From contig NC_064622.1 of NCBI RefSeq assembly GCF_023898315.1, positions 277,503,503 to 277,567,502 on the forward strand: a DNA stretch of 64,000 nucleotides, written 5' to 3'. Within the stretch, counting starts at the first letter, position 1; every line of letters begins with the position of its first letter. Both the position numbers and the translations under genes were made by a program. The notes under the pieces were generated by a model. The model searched no databases, was not told the origin of the DNA, and saw only the letters and a program-made list of their open reading frames with translations. The stretch comes from Schistocerca nitens. Its lineage: Eukaryota > Arthropoda > Insecta > Orthoptera > Acrididae. This document shows, one piece after another, positions 33,331 through 44,677 of the stretch.

Positions 33331-33796
33331 TAAATGACATGACTATACTGATTCGATTGAAAATCCTCGTGTATCTTTTTTATTTCCAATCTCCCAATGA
33401 AGAAATCTTTTTCTCCATTTTCAAGATAGCTATTATGTAAATAACAAATGAGTATTACATTTCGATAATTTGCACAGTCATTATAAATCTGTTCTTAGAA
33501 TTACGTGGGAATTAAAATAAATACTAGCACCGAAATTTGATGCAGAGATCTCGCGCTTATGAATCTAAACGCTTACTCGCTTGCCTACAGGCTGCTTGAT
33601 TATTTACGACCATACAAAGTATAAAGATGCCTAAAATTTTCAAACTCGATTTTTTCGGAAACGGTTGAGATTTGCGTCTTCCTGTTTACGTATGTTGAAG
33701 TCGTAGTCGTGTCCTGCACCTGCTGTCAACATGAATCAAAACGGTGAGGGAAGCTGGTGGAGTCCCCTTGTTAGTATCTCATTTTCTAATCTAATT

Positions 33797-33816
33797 CCCC
33801 CCCCCCCCCCCCCCCC
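33797..33816. repeat. (C)20 homopolymer
   Basis: Twenty consecutive C inside the RTE relic; the corresponding position in the other RTE copies has only a few C. Either slippage or a base-calling problem. Confidence 0.9.
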
Positions 33817-34140
33817 AATGTCGCCTGATTTACTTCGACCACTTAGCACTACCCTTGTTTTACATTTGTTGATCTTCATCTTACAGCTTTTGATGGCACT
33901 ATCCATTCCGTTCAACTGCTCAAACAAGTTCTTGGCTGTCTTACAGAATTATAATGTCTTTGCTAAACCTGAAAAAGTTTTTATTTCTTCTCCTTGGAGT
34001 TTAAGTCCCTTTCCAAATTCGACCTAGCTTTCCGTAGCTACTTACTCAGTATACAGGTTGAATAACATAGGGCTATGCTACAACCCTGTATCATGCCATT
34101 CTCAAATACTGCTTCCCTTTCGAAAGGATAAGTATTTGTT

Positions 34141-34393
34141 TTTAACTTTGTAACCGGACGTTCTTCCTGCCTCGAACCTCATGTAATATAAGGAAGAAAA
34201 TTCTTGTCTGAAAAACATGTAACGTTTGTTCCGCGTGTTACAGTTCGTTTAAAAGGCATACTCAAAATGAGAAAGTATATTAAGGCAACACGAAAACTCG
34301 ATTTGTGTCTGGTTCACCTTCAAGCGTAACCATTAAGTACACGACCGAGTCTTATAGTTCCCATAGGGAATGTGAAGAAGTAATTAGACTAAT
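34141..34393. other. no recognisable gene
   Basis: Short spacer between the RTE relic and a foldback; nothing recognised. Confidence 0.4.
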
Positions 34394-35051
34394 ACACTGT
34401 TCAGATAACTTACGGGAATACAGCCGGGTGACGTCATTTAGCAGTCGCCGATTTCGACAGGAGCACTCCCTGTCATTTTCAAGGCAAAACTGCTCCGAGT
34501 AAGCGCTGTGCAAGGGAATTTAAACCCTACATTATCAGAGAAACCAGGAAAGGTAACACTCACACTCAAATTGCAAACACTACGCCATCACAAACCAAAG
34601 ATGACCAACATCACAAGTTACCGATAGTGAAATTAGTAATCAACGGATTTTTTTGGCAAGGGAGACAGCAGGATTCCATGCAGAATTTGAACAAAAACCA
34701 GAATCTCTATTTATAAGGTTACTTGCTATTTTAATTTCATCAGCTCCCTTAACAAAACTATGCCAATACTTGGAAGTGCGTGCCTGACTCTCGGTGTTTT
34801 TATATTCCATAGGATATCCCGCGACACTATCGAAAACTACTGACGTCGATCATCTTTGCTTTGTGATGAAGCTAGTGCTTACAGAGTCTGTGTGTGTTAC
34901 CTTTACGGAGTTTCTCTGAAAACCAAGGTTCTAAATTCCCTTGCACAGCGCCTACTCGCCCTGAAAATGGCAGGTTGTGCTCCTGTCGAAATATCGGCAG
35001 TTGTCGATGACACCACGCGGCTGCATTCCCGTAAGTTATTTGAACATTGTA
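34394..35051. repeat. Foldback with 160-bp arms and hairpin core motif
   Basis: Arms 34394-34558 and 34896-35051 are inverted copies (GTTACCTTT, AAATTCCCTTGCACAGCGC, GCTCCTGTCGAAAT, ATTCCCGTAAGTTAT) around a 337-bp AT-rich spacer without coding signs. Each arm holds the sequence TGAAAATG, a CAGG...CCTG stem and GTCGAAAT, resembling the motif in the 6665-9129 foldback. No target duplication was identified. Confidence 0.75.
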
Positions 35052-35163
35052 AGCACCGAGAGAAACTCAGGTCTCACTGACTAATACACTGCATGACAAC
35101 TGCTAAGGAAGAGACATTCCTGGACAGGAATAATCACAGGCAATAATGGGCGACATGAAACAC

Positions 35164-36515
35164 ATTACATCTACATCTACATGGATACTCTGCAAATCAC
35201 ATTTAAGTGCTGAACCACCTTCACAATTCTCTATTATTCCAATCTAGTATAGAGCGCGGAAAGAATGAACACCTATATATTTCCGTAAGAGCTCTGATTT
35301 CCCTTATTTTATCGTGGTGATGGTTCCTCACTATGTAGGTCGGTGTCAACAAAATATTTTCGCATTCGGAGGAGAAAGTTGGTGATTGGAATTTCGTGAG
35401 AAGATTACGTCGCAACGGAAAATGCCTTTCTTTTAACTTTTTCCAGGCCAAATCCTGTATCATTTCTGTGACACTCTCTCCCGTATTTCGTGATAATAGA
35501 AAACGTGCTGCCTTTCTTTGAACTTTTTCGATGTACTCCGTCAGTCCTACCTGGTAAGGATCCCACACCGCGCAGCACTATTGTAAAAGAGGACGGACAA
35601 GCGTAGTGTAGGCAGTCTCCTTAGTAGGTCTGTTACATTTTCTAAGTGTCTGCTAATAAAACGCAGTCTTTGGTTATCCTTCCCCACAACATATTCTGTG
35701 TGTTCCTTCCAATTTAAGTTATTCGTAATTGTAATACCTAGGTATTTAGTAGAATTTACGGCTTTTAGATTAGACTGATTTATCGTGTAACCGAAGTTTA
35801 ACGAATTCCTTTTAGCACTCATGTGGATGACCTCACACTTTTCGTCATTTAGGGTCAACTGCCAATTTTAGCACCATTCAGATATTTTTTCTAAATCGTT
35901 TTGCAGTTTATTTTGATCTTCTGATGACGACAGCGTCATCTGCAAACAACCGAAGACGGCTGCTCAGATTGTCTCCCAAATCGTTTATATAGATAAGGAA
36001 CAGCGAAGGGTCTATAACACTACCTTGGGTAACGCCAGAAATCACTTCTGTTTTACTCGATGACTTTTCAATTACTGTGAACTGTGACCTCTCTAACAGG
36101 AAATCACAAATCCAGTCACATAACTGAGACGATATTCCGTAAGCACGCAATTTTACTACGAGCCGCTTGTGTGGTGCAGTGTCAAAAGCCTACCGGAAAT
36201 CCAGAAATACGGAATCCCCTTGCCAATAGCACTCAACACTTCATGTTAATGAAGAGCAAGTTGTGTTTCACAGGAACGATGTTTTCTAAACGCATGTTAA
36301 CTGTGTGTCAATAGGCCGTTTTCTTCGAGGTAATTCATAATGTTCGAACACAATATATGTTCTAAAATCCTGCTGCATATAGACGTTAACGATATGGGCC
36401 TGTAATTTAGTGGATTACTCCAGCTACCTTTCTTGCATATTGGTGTGACCTGTGCAACTTTCCAGTCTTTGGGTACGGATCTTTCGTCAAGCGAACGGTT
36501 GTATACGATTGTTAC
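35164..36515 (-). mobile_element. LINE, 3' half of RT, decayed
   Basis: Minus strand from about 36500: AYGISSQLCDWICDFLLERS, GVTQGSVIDPSLFLIYINDL, RLRLFADDAVV (catalytic FADD), then TLNDEKCEVIHMSAKRNSLN, STKYLGITITNNLNWKEH, and MWDPYQVGL, KVQRKAARFLLSRN, ending near 35221. The 3' end at 35164 carries a TACATCTACATCTACAT tail (plus-strand view). Same family as 5303-6025 but longer. Two or three shifts. Confidence 0.87.
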
Positions 36516-36758
36516 ATGCGTAATAGAGTTGGAGTGATATATTTACGACAAAAAATGGTACGAATTGCACCACATGGAAAAGCAAAGTAACAGACATTAA
36601 TAATGTTCATATTTGACACAGGTCAGACTCACAACATAATGGTCGATATCGGACTCTTAGTAAGGAATACACCTTCCTCGGACACTAAAGCGCATTTTGC
36701 AACTGACTATCAAACTGCTGAGGAGTTCTTGCAGTATATTGTCCCACTCCTCTTTTAA

Positions 36759-38167
36759 GGGGCTCCGGAAAGGCTCAAAATCATGAAAAATTCAATTTTT
36801 ACTTTTTTGCGTTTTCTGAATCTGCAGACTATTACCTTTTAATAGATATATAATTTATTCAATTCCGAAGACTACAACTATTTTTAAATTTTTTTTGAAA
36901 TGTGTTCTACATGGGCGTGACCCACTGTGGCGCTGTTAAACTGCTGTCAAATGGTGTTATTATTAACGTCCGTGTTCATCAGGTACATTTTAGTGATGTG
37001 AGATAAAGTATGTGTTGTGGCTAACCTGTGATGGTTCAATATATATCGCTGATGTGATTGTCGATTGTTTCATGTTTACTCTGTCGCTATCTTGAAAATA
37101 TTCGTAATTAATTCTGTTTCTTGAGTCTCTGTTTTGTTGAAGTATAATAATGAGTAAAAGTAAAGTTATTAGAAATCCTCTGAAGGCTTTTAAGAAAAGG
37201 AGAAATGTTGGAAAGCCAAAGGTATGTGTTATTACTGTAAACAATAAAGACGATGACCAAGTGAGTGAACCTAACCTCTCAAGTACACCTGCCCATAGTA
37301 GTCAAAGTGGGAAAGAAAATACTTCACAGAAGAAGCTTGGTTCAATGAGGTGATAAAACCTATTTTCAGAGACTTAACAGCACCTGAACTGTTGAAAAAG
37401 TGTATTCACGGAAAAACTCAAAACCCCAATGAAAGTGTAAATAGTGTTATATGGTCGAGAATCCCCAAGACTGTATTTGTTGGAATAGAAACACTTCACT
37501 TTGGTGTGTATGATGCTGTTGCGACTTTCAATGATGGCAACATTGTAAGGTGCAAGGTATTTAGAAATATGGGAATGAAGATAGGTTCTAACATGGTACG
37601 AGCGATGCTTGCTTTAGACAAGGAACGCCTTCGGGCTGCAGACAGGGCTGTAAAGAGTCTAGAAATACAAGCAAGAGTAAACAGGAGGAGGAACGAGAGG
37701 AAGCTGGAGGAGGAGTTTGCAGAGGATGAAGATAATCCATCCTATGGACCTGGAATGCACTAAAAAGTTAATCCAATCTTTGTCGCTCGATTCCCAAAAC
37801 TTTTATTTTCTCATACTAATTACATGTTTTCTAAGGATCTTCCAAACATATTTGTTTCAAACTTTCAGTAAAAGTTACACAGTACCTTCTGCATAATTTA
37901 ACACAGCCTTTTTCCAAAAAACTGTATATTTTTGAATATATAAATAAAAAATTGCAAAAAAATGTTGTGAATTTTCATTACAATTGAAAAAAAATCATCT
38001 TTAATAACTGAACTAAAATTTTGTAAAATCCCTGTGTTAAGTTGTAGCCGATATTCCAATAAATAATCTGTAAAAAGTTCAACTTCCTACCTCAAATACT
38101 TTGTGAGGAAAGATGTAATTTATAAGCGTTATTTTAACATTGCAAGTATAGGGCGTTCCGGAGCCCC
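36759..38167 (+). mobile_element. TTAA-flanked DNA transposon (Kolobok-like), internally deleted
   Basis: Left end GGGGCTCCGGAAAGGC, right end GTTCCGGAGCCCC, with TTAA at 36755-36758 and 38168-38171. Its coding part (37150-37763) joins a basic N-terminus to a C-terminal domain with TQNPNESVNSVIWSRIPKTV, a motif I associate with Kolobok-type or Mutator-like transposases. The catalytic centre is missing. Removal restores the surrounding Tc1. Confidence 0.7.
37150..37763 (+). pseudogene. Kolobok-like transposase, N- and C-terminal ends only
   Basis: First part 37150-37353: ATG start, MSKSKVIRNPLKAFKKRRNV, lysine/arginine-rich, then a Ser-rich linker. Second part, in another frame up to a stop at 37761-37763: EEAWFNEVIKPIFRDLTAPE, LLKKCIHGKTQNPNESVNSV, KTVFVGIETLHFGVYDAVAT, FNDGNI and an Arg/Glu-rich end. 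The join near 37330 looks like a deletion junction where the core domain was removed and the frame lost. No stops inside either part, so the deletion may be fairly recent. Family assignment is from motif memory only. Confidence 0.6.
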
Positions 38168-38537
38168 TTAAGGCGGTCCTCAGTTTCTCCACGGTTCTGG
38201 AAGGTGTTGTTCGTTGAGAAACACGTCTGCCAAGAGCATCCTAGGCATGCTCTATATGGTTTAGGTCCGGGGATTACGCAGACCGTCCCGTAAGTTTAAG
38301 TGTGTCCAACACCTCATCAGTCCTATGTGGACGGGCATTGTCGTCCATAAACAGAAAGTCGGAGCTTACCCTACCCCTAAACAGACGATCATGACCAGAA
38401 TAATCTCCCTGCAATACCGCTGTGCTGTAATGACACCTTGCGCAAAGATATGCAGCGGTGTTCGGTCATTGTGCATAATGCCTGCACACACCATAACGCC
38501 TAGGCCATACCGACGACGTTCACGAACATTTCGTGGT

Positions 38538-38739
38538 TCAAAATGGTTCAAATGGCTCTGAGCACTATGGGACTCAACTGCCGTGGTCATAAGTCCCCTA
38601 GAACTTAGAACTACTTAAACCTAACTAACCTAAGGACATCACACACATCCATGCCCGAGGCAGAATTCGAACCTGCGACCGTAGCGGTCGTGCGGTTCCA
38701 GACTGTAGCGCCTTTAACCGCTCGGCCACTTCGGCCGGC
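38538..38739 (-). repeat. SINE-A
   Basis: Reverse copy. Target duplication CATTTCGTGGT / CATTTTGTGGT at 38527-38537 and 38740-38750. Confidence 0.94.
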
Positions 38740-38855
38740 CATTTTGTGGTGTGTAACGTGTTTTCCTCTGTTTCCACACTCACTGATGGTGAGAATCACT
38801 TGCCACAGCAAAGTGGGATCCGTCAGAGAACAAATAGAACATCACTCTGGACAGC

Positions 38856-39037
38856 GGATCACTGTGGCAGAGCGGTTCTAGGCGCTTCAGTCCGGAACCG
38901 CGCTGCTGCTACGGTCGCAGGTTCGAATCCTGCCTCGGGCATGGATGTGTGTAATGTCCTTAGGTTAGTTAGGTTTACGTAGTTATAAGTCTATGGGACT
39001 GATGACCTCAGATGTCAAGTCCCTTAGTGCTTAGAGC
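38856..39037 (+). repeat. SINE-A, 5' end diverged
   Basis: Forward copy starting GGATCACTGTGGCAGAGCGG. Target duplication of 16 bp CATCACTCTGGACAGC at 38840-38855 and 39038-39053. Confidence 0.94.
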
Positions 39038-39680
39038 CATCACTCTGGACAGCTGTTGCTGATTCCAAATCACATGCTCCTAAGCCAACGAACTCTTTCT
39101 CGTCGACGGTGTGATTGCAGTGGGATGTATTTAACAGGCTTCCGAGCATACAAACCAGACTGTTCCGGCAGAGACATGCGTACCTGTAGCAGCTGCCTGG
39201 GAGTAAGACGTCTGTCTATTCCTTTTCGCCGCTAGGATTACATATCGATCCTATTGCGGCGTGGTTGTCCATCTGCGACCACCGACATGCTATAGCGTAG
39301 CATTTCCACTTACAGCGGCCTTTTTTTAATCGCGAGATGACACTTTTGGACACAGCTATTACTATGGCCACAGTAGTGAAACTTTGACCGACTTTGAACC
39401 ATCCAGCTGCTTGACCACGAACATAAGCACTCAAATAATGTATTACAGACATATTGCCGTAACACTCGGAATGTCGTACTACACGCTTCCACAAAACCGT
39501 ACTGCATGAACTGTTGACTGCGTACATAGCGTTCGTGTACAGGCTTCCCTGCAGTTAACATACTATCATTGGTCGTGAGTTCCGCAGCAATTATCGGTTG
39601 TTCCATCGAAGCTGGCAGTTTTTCCATAGTAATTATCAGCAATTATCAAGCGGGTTAATATAACAGCATCTGTGGAATTA

Positions 39681-40938
39681 CACTACTGGTCATTAAAATT
39701 GCTACACCAAGAAGATGAAGTGCTACAGACGCGAAATTTAACCGACAGGAAGAATATGCTGTGATATGCAAATGATTAGCTTTTCATAACATTCACACAA
39801 GGTTGGCGCCGGTGGCGACACCTACAACGTGCTAACATGAGGAAAGCTTCCAACCGATTTCTCATACACAAACAGCAGTTTACCGGCATTGCCTGGTGAA
39901 AAGTTGTTGTGATGCCTCGTGAAATGCGTACCATCACGTTTCCGACTTTGATAAAGGTCGGACTCTAGCCTATCGCGATTGATGTTTATCGTATCGCGAT
40001 ATTGCTGCTCGCGTTGGTCGAGATCCAATGACTGTCAGCAGAATATGGAATCGGTGGGTTCAGGTGGGTCATACGGAACGCCGTGCTGGATCCCAACGGC
40101 CTCGGATCCCATCTGCACGAACAGTTCGGCGACGTTTGCAGCAGCTTGGACTATCAGCTCGGAGACCATGGCTGCGGCTACCCTTGACGCTGCATCACAG
40201 ACAGGAACGCCTGCGATGGTGTACTCAATGACGAACCTGGGTGCACGAATGGCAAAACGTCATTTTTTCGTATGATTCCAGGTTCTGTTTACAGCATCAT
40301 GATGGTCGCATCTGTGTTTGGCGACATCGTGGTGAACGCACATTGGAAGCGTGTATTCGTCGTCGCCATACTGGCGTATCACCCGGCGTGATGGTATGGG
40401 GTGCCATTGACGGCACTTTGAACAGTGGACGTTACATTTCAGATGTGTTACGACCCGTGGCTCTACCCTTCATTCGATTCCTGCGAAACCCTACATTTCA
40501 GCAGGATAATGCAAGACCGCATGTTGCAGGTCATGTACGGGCCTTTCTGGATACAGAAAATGTTCGACTGCTGCCCTGGCCAGCACATTCTCCAGATCTC
40601 TCACCAATTGAAAACGCCCGGTCAATGGTGGTCGAGCAACTGGCTCGTCACAATACGCCAGTCACTCTCTTGTTGAACTGTGGTATCGTGTTGAAGTTGC
40701 ATGGACAGCTGTACCGGTGCACGCCATCCAAGCTCTGTTAGACTCAATGCTCAGGCGTATCAAGGCCGTTATTACGGCCAGAGGTGGTTGTTCTGGGTAC
40801 TGATTTTTCAGGATCTATGCACCCAAACTGCGTGAAAATGTAATCACCTGTCAGTTCTAGTATAATATATTTGTCCAATGAATACTCGTTTATCATCTGC
40901 ATTTCTTGTTGGTGTAGCAATTTTAATGGCCAGTAGTG
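39681..40938 (+). mobile_element. Tc1-like element
   Basis: Ends CACTACTGGTCATTAAAATT and the mirror of CACTACTGGCCATTAAAATT, TA flanks at 39679-39680 and 40939-40940. Related to the intact element at 45498-46905 (similar end sequence CACTGCTGGCC and similar protein). Confidence 0.92.
39912..40803 (+). pseudogene. Tc1-like transposase, several frameshifts
   Basis: Start MPREMRT at 39912. The N-terminal helix-turn-helix is out of frame. 40028-40231 reads PSARTVRRRLQQLGLSARRP. 40241-40741 reads NVIFSYDSRFCLQHHDGRIC (first D, with Y inserted where SDE is usual), RRRHTGVSPGVMVWGA, TFQQDNARPHVAGHV (second D) and WPAHSPDLSPIENARSMV (catalytic E, 34 residues after D by my count). The end is out of frame and finishes RGGCSGY-stop at 40803. 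Inactive. Confidence 0.85.
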
Positions 40939-40940
40939 TA

Positions 40941-42052
40941 TTATTCAAATCATCCCCACATCCAAACAACTTGTAGTGAAAAAAAAATCACCTTGTTTCG
41001 TAGTGCATTCCCGAGAACAGATATAGATGTAGCTATCATCGCAGCAGAAGTGAGACTCTCTTCGTGGAACGGCTGAAACTAGCGCGACTTTTCTCTCGGC
41101 GCTCAGCGTCATGGTGCAGACTGCAGAGGTTGTTACTTAACAGCTGCTGACGTCAGGCGGTGAGCGAGGCGCACATTTCGGCCTGGCCGCCCCCGCATTA
41201 CGGCTAGGCGGGCCTCGGCCTGCATCGCTCCTAGGGCTGCACTCCTTGCCACATCCGTGGATCGCGAATGAAACACGCCACTGCTTGTATTCCACAAAAA
41301 AGTCTGTGGTATATTATTTCATAATCGATTACCGGTTATTGAAGCAAAGTGGATTGTGGCACCTACCAACAGTCTCGTTGAATCTAACTTAAATTGATAT
41401 TATGTAAATTATACTTTTTATACAAAAGACACGTTTATAGCAACAGCACAACATCGCTGGTTGTTTACTGATTTAATAGACACCATACAATCCTTCTGAA
41501 TTTGTGTTTTAGCATTTCTCGAAGAAATCCATATATCGAATTTGAAACCCATTAATTTCATCACTATGAATTGAGGATCGGTAACAACTGTGATCATAGG
41601 ATAATGGGTATCATGGGGGACATACTCATTTCGCTAATTCCAAAATTCTGTAACGTATTGACGAAAACAGTTATGATGAAATATTAACATTGAGTTAAAT
41701 GACTATTTCCAAAAGTAACATTCACTCAACATATGCTAGAGAACAAAATATAATGCGTTAGACACACAACTGTAATTCAAATGCACCACGTAAAATAATA
41801 TTAATAAAATATTAATCATAATATTAAATTCTCCGTAACTTCAGAAAAATTACAGCTTCGCAGAATCTAAGACTAGTTTTGATTCAGCACAAAATTTCCT
41901 GTCAGACGAGACATTTTACCCATCATTTTACAATCGTTTCGAATTTCGCAAAAATTGCATTTATTTTATTTTGCCAAGATTGCAGATTCAAATTGATTTC
42001 TACCACGTGAATACAGATTTCGACTAATTTAATATATAAACGAAAAACTCTG
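40941..42052. other. no gene; GC-rich patch then AT-rich DNA
   Basis: 41040-41290 is GC-rich (GGCCTGGCCGCCCCCGCATT, GGCTAGGCGGGCCTCGGCCT) without a long frame; the rest is AT-rich. No family recognised. The GC patch could belong to an unrecognised element or an ancient regulatory region. Confidence 0.35.
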
Positions 42053-42066
42053 ATATTTTAAAACTA

Positions 42067-42251
42067 GCCGGCCGTGGTGGCTGAGCGGTTCTATGGGCTT
42101 CAGTCTGGAACCGCGCGACCGCTACGGTCGCAGGTTCGAATCCTGCCTCGGGCATGGATGTGTGTGATGTCCATAGGTTGGTTAGGTTTAAGTAGTTCTA
42201 AGTTCTAGGGGATTAATGAACTTCGATTAAAGTCCCATAGTGCTCAGAGCC
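42067..42251 (+). repeat. SINE-A
   Basis: Forward copy starting GCCGGCCGTGGTGGCTGAGC. Target duplication ATATTTTAAAACTA at 42053-42066 and 42252-42265. Confidence 0.95.
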
Positions 42252-42265
42252 ATATTTTAAAACTA

Positions 42266-43363
42266 ACAGAAACTAAAATAGTGCTAACCCTCGGGAAGCT
42301 TAATTCTGCTATGAAGTACATATTTATACTTCGTTTCGTGAACCCATATCCCCTAAACTTATGAGGAGAGATATGATTATACACAAATTTTTGAAAGGTG
42401 CCAGAAGGCAGTTTTTGTGAGATAATGTAGAGGTAAGTCATTGTGACCATCAGTGCCGATATTTCTGTGAACGTTTTCCAAAAGTGTTTTGGCAACAGTG
42501 GAAATACTGGTCGACAGCTGTTGTTACTGTGAACTAGGATTTTGAACTATGTTTACAAAATAAATATTGTGAACTGTTTTCACGAAATAAACACCGTAGT
42601 ATAAATACTTGGTTCTGATTTATTAATATTTACCTAGGACAAGTAAACCCTGGGACGAAACTCGTGGAATGGAGTGCAAAGCCAGTTTAAGTAATCATCT
42701 GTTATAAATGAAACCCCTAAGTCGAATTTGTGGCGTCAATGGGGGCTAAGAACGTAAGTTTTTAATGGTCTCGAATTTCGAAAATGCCACAATTGTCCCA
42801 TCGGAAATTTCTGGTATCCATTATGTACTCTGTAAATAGTGTTTCTCAAAAGTTCATGTTGTAAGAGAAGCGCTCACTTTAGAGTGGGGTACCCACCCAC
42901 CAGTCCTCTGTTGGTTCTCCTTGAACCGTAGCAAGGCTGGTGCGTGCAGTAGACATTGCTTTCAACGCTGCCAACTTACGAATATTGTGTCAGAATTAAC
43001 GAATCAGGATCATGGAAGACGGGATTTCTTTTAATATCGGAGTTTTTGAACGGAAATTGTTACGTTCTTTCCTCAAAATTCGTCTTCAGTTGCGCGTTAA
43101 TGTAAAACACTAATAAATTTTAAGGTTTTTCAAGAGTGTGCAGTGTTCAGTTTTCGACTAAATATAAGAATGCAGTTAATTTTTCTATGTCACAGCAATA
43201 CGGGGTGCAAATAATCTGTCTCCAAGTTCAGGTTAGTCTCCATTCCTCTTCTCGAACAACAATCTTACAGGACTTAAGTTGTCAGGTCTCTCTAAAAGGG
43301 ACATAGGGAAGTTAACATTCAGCTTTCACTTTTTTCATTTCCTCGTTTCGTTACCTCTTAAAA
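42266..43363. other. no recognisable gene; may hold the hAT left end
   Basis: AT-rich with no recognised domain. Since the hAT transposase starts at 43364, its left terminal region should lie here, but I could not identify the end. Confidence 0.4.
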
Positions 43364-43526
43364 ATGCCTAACGTACAGTATAAGTAAAAGTTTCGCAGTG
43401 AGTGGCTCCAACGTAAATTTCTTAAGGACAGGATCGGTTAAAAAGAAAATAGTTCTGGTGAATTGTTTCTAGAGTGCAAATTTTGTCAGTGCATCAGAGG
43501 TAGCAATAACAAATATTGTCTGAAAG

Positions 43527-43845
43527 TACTCCGTCGTCAGGCCACGAGTGGCCTACCGGGACCATCCGACCGCCGTGTCATCGTCAGTGGAGGATGCGGA
43601 TAGGATTGGCGTGGGGTCAGCACACCGCTCTCCCGGTCGTTACTATTGTTTTCTTTGAGCGGAGCCGCTACTATTCTGTCGAGTAGCTCCTCAATTGGCA
43701 TCACGAGGCTGAGTGCACCCCGAAAAATGGCAACAGCGCATGGCGGCCTGGATGGTCACCTATCCAAGTGCCGGCCACGCCCGACAGCGCTTAACTTCGG
43801 TGATCTCATGGGAACCGGTGTAGCCACTGCGGCAAGGCCGTTGCC
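43527..43845 (-). repeat. 5S rRNA-derived SINE
   Basis: Minus-strand start reads GGCAACGGCCTTGCCGCAGT then ATCACCGAAGTTAAGCGCTG, GGGCGTGGCCGGCACTTGGA and TAGGTGACCATCCAGG, clearly the 5S rRNA internal promoter region and flanks, followed by an unrelated body. Target duplication AAATATTGTCTGAAAG / AAATATTGTCTCAAAG at 43511-43526 and 43846-43861. Inserted in the hAT zinc-finger exon. Confidence 0.9.
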
Positions 43846-44638
43846 AAATATTGTCTCAAAGCTCACATAAATTCAATTAAGTACATTAAGAACTGCAAAT
43901 GCCTTACGCCAACGCGCAAAGAAGTTACTATTATCCCAAAGGGAAAAAGTGAGAACTGTGATAAACCTTTTGCATTTCCTTTATGTTTTCGTCTTCTTTA
44001 AAGGCAAAGAGAGAAGATGAAGCGGTAGCCCATCATAGAGCCTATGCCTACCGTAATGTATTTTTTGACTTTCAGTTGTTAAAAAAGAGGATTTTTTTCT
44101 GGTACCAGTAGGAGGAAGGAAGGATTCGCGCTCAGCTAGTGAACGAGTGAGAAGCACGCCATTTTTAGCGAGTAATTGTAGACCGCCATTTTGGGGTCGC
44201 TATGAATAAGTGAGGAGTATGTATTTCATATGTGCACCGTTTAGAAAAATACAATATTGTTTTATCAACAGAAGAGTCGTGTGAGTTGTTATTTCAAATA
44301 GTACAATAACTACAAGAACTGAAGCCCACCTGTGTACTTTGGAAAATTACGAAGATCCGATAAGCTTAATGGGAACACGGTGAAGACTTCAAAGGTGAAC
44401 AAGGCGACCAAACGTAGCATTATAAAGAATGGTAAGCACAAATCTACAGTGGAGAAAGAAACTACTTCGCCCTGCAAAATAATATGAACTAATACGAACT
44501 TATTTCCAGGCATAGCTCAGCTTATTGTGCTTGTCATTCATGCCGAAAAATTAATCTCATTAATTCAATACATTTTAAAAAGCCACGCATTTCAACATTT
44601 TATTATCATCTATTCCATTATTTTATTATATTATAAAG

Positions 44639-44677
44639 TGGCGACCGTGACAGGACTCGAACCTGCAATCTTCGGAT
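44639..44677 (-). pseudogene. tRNA-Arg 3' half with CCA end (not a tRNA gene)
   Basis: The minus strand reads ATCCGAAGATTGCAGGTTCG then AGTCCTGTCACGGTCGCCA, matching from memory the 3' half of a tRNA-Arg (TCG type) including the CCA that eukaryotic genes do not encode. The 5' half is absent. The plus strand therefore starts with TGGCGACCGTGACAGG, which could equally be read as an old primer-binding site of a retroelement, though a 39-base match is longer than usual. Confidence 0.6.

Larger units (their letters stand above)
29789..33770. mobile_element. Long-TIR DNA transposon, TTA target duplication
   Basis: Left end CAAGGGGACCGTACGAACTT, right end the mirror of CAAGGGGACTCCACCAGCTT. Similarity between the ends extends inward for about 250 bp (29789-30045 and 33520-33770) with blocks CCTCACCGTTTT, AAATCGAGTTTGAAAATTTT and GCGAGTAAGC. 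TTA flanks at 29786-29788 and 33771-33773. Nothing coding of its own was found between the ends; all protein remnants inside belong to a nested Tc1 (30485-33330). The TTA duplication would fit PIF/Harbinger, but no transposase supports that. Non-autonomous. Confidence 0.75.
29262..34140 (-). mobile_element. RTE LINE relic split by a 4-kb insertion
   Basis: Old RTE copy in two parts, 29262-29788 and 33771-34140 (minus strand), matching the 3' third of the full RTE: CTACAGCAACCTACG, the fingers-to-tail region, then MKINKCKTRVV and EQLNGMDSAIKS on the far side. The two parts join exactly across the long-TIR element once its TTA duplication is removed. A run of 20 C occurs at 33797-33816. Confidence 0.82.
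36545..39660 (-). mobile_element. Tc1-like relic carrying a TTAA element and two SINEs
   Basis: Minus-strand transposase traces: N-terminal RGQAAGWFKVGQSFTTVAIV and SKSVISRLKKG near 39440-39300, the central region decayed near 38350-38530, C-terminal region around 38170-38340 continuing after the TTAA element to about 36650. I did not find terminal repeats, so the limits are approximate. Confidence 0.6.

Noticed and set aside
40941-41300. CpG-island-like promoter of a host gene
   Set aside because: A GC-rich patch is present, but no adjacent exon or conserved frame was found, so no gene is claimed.
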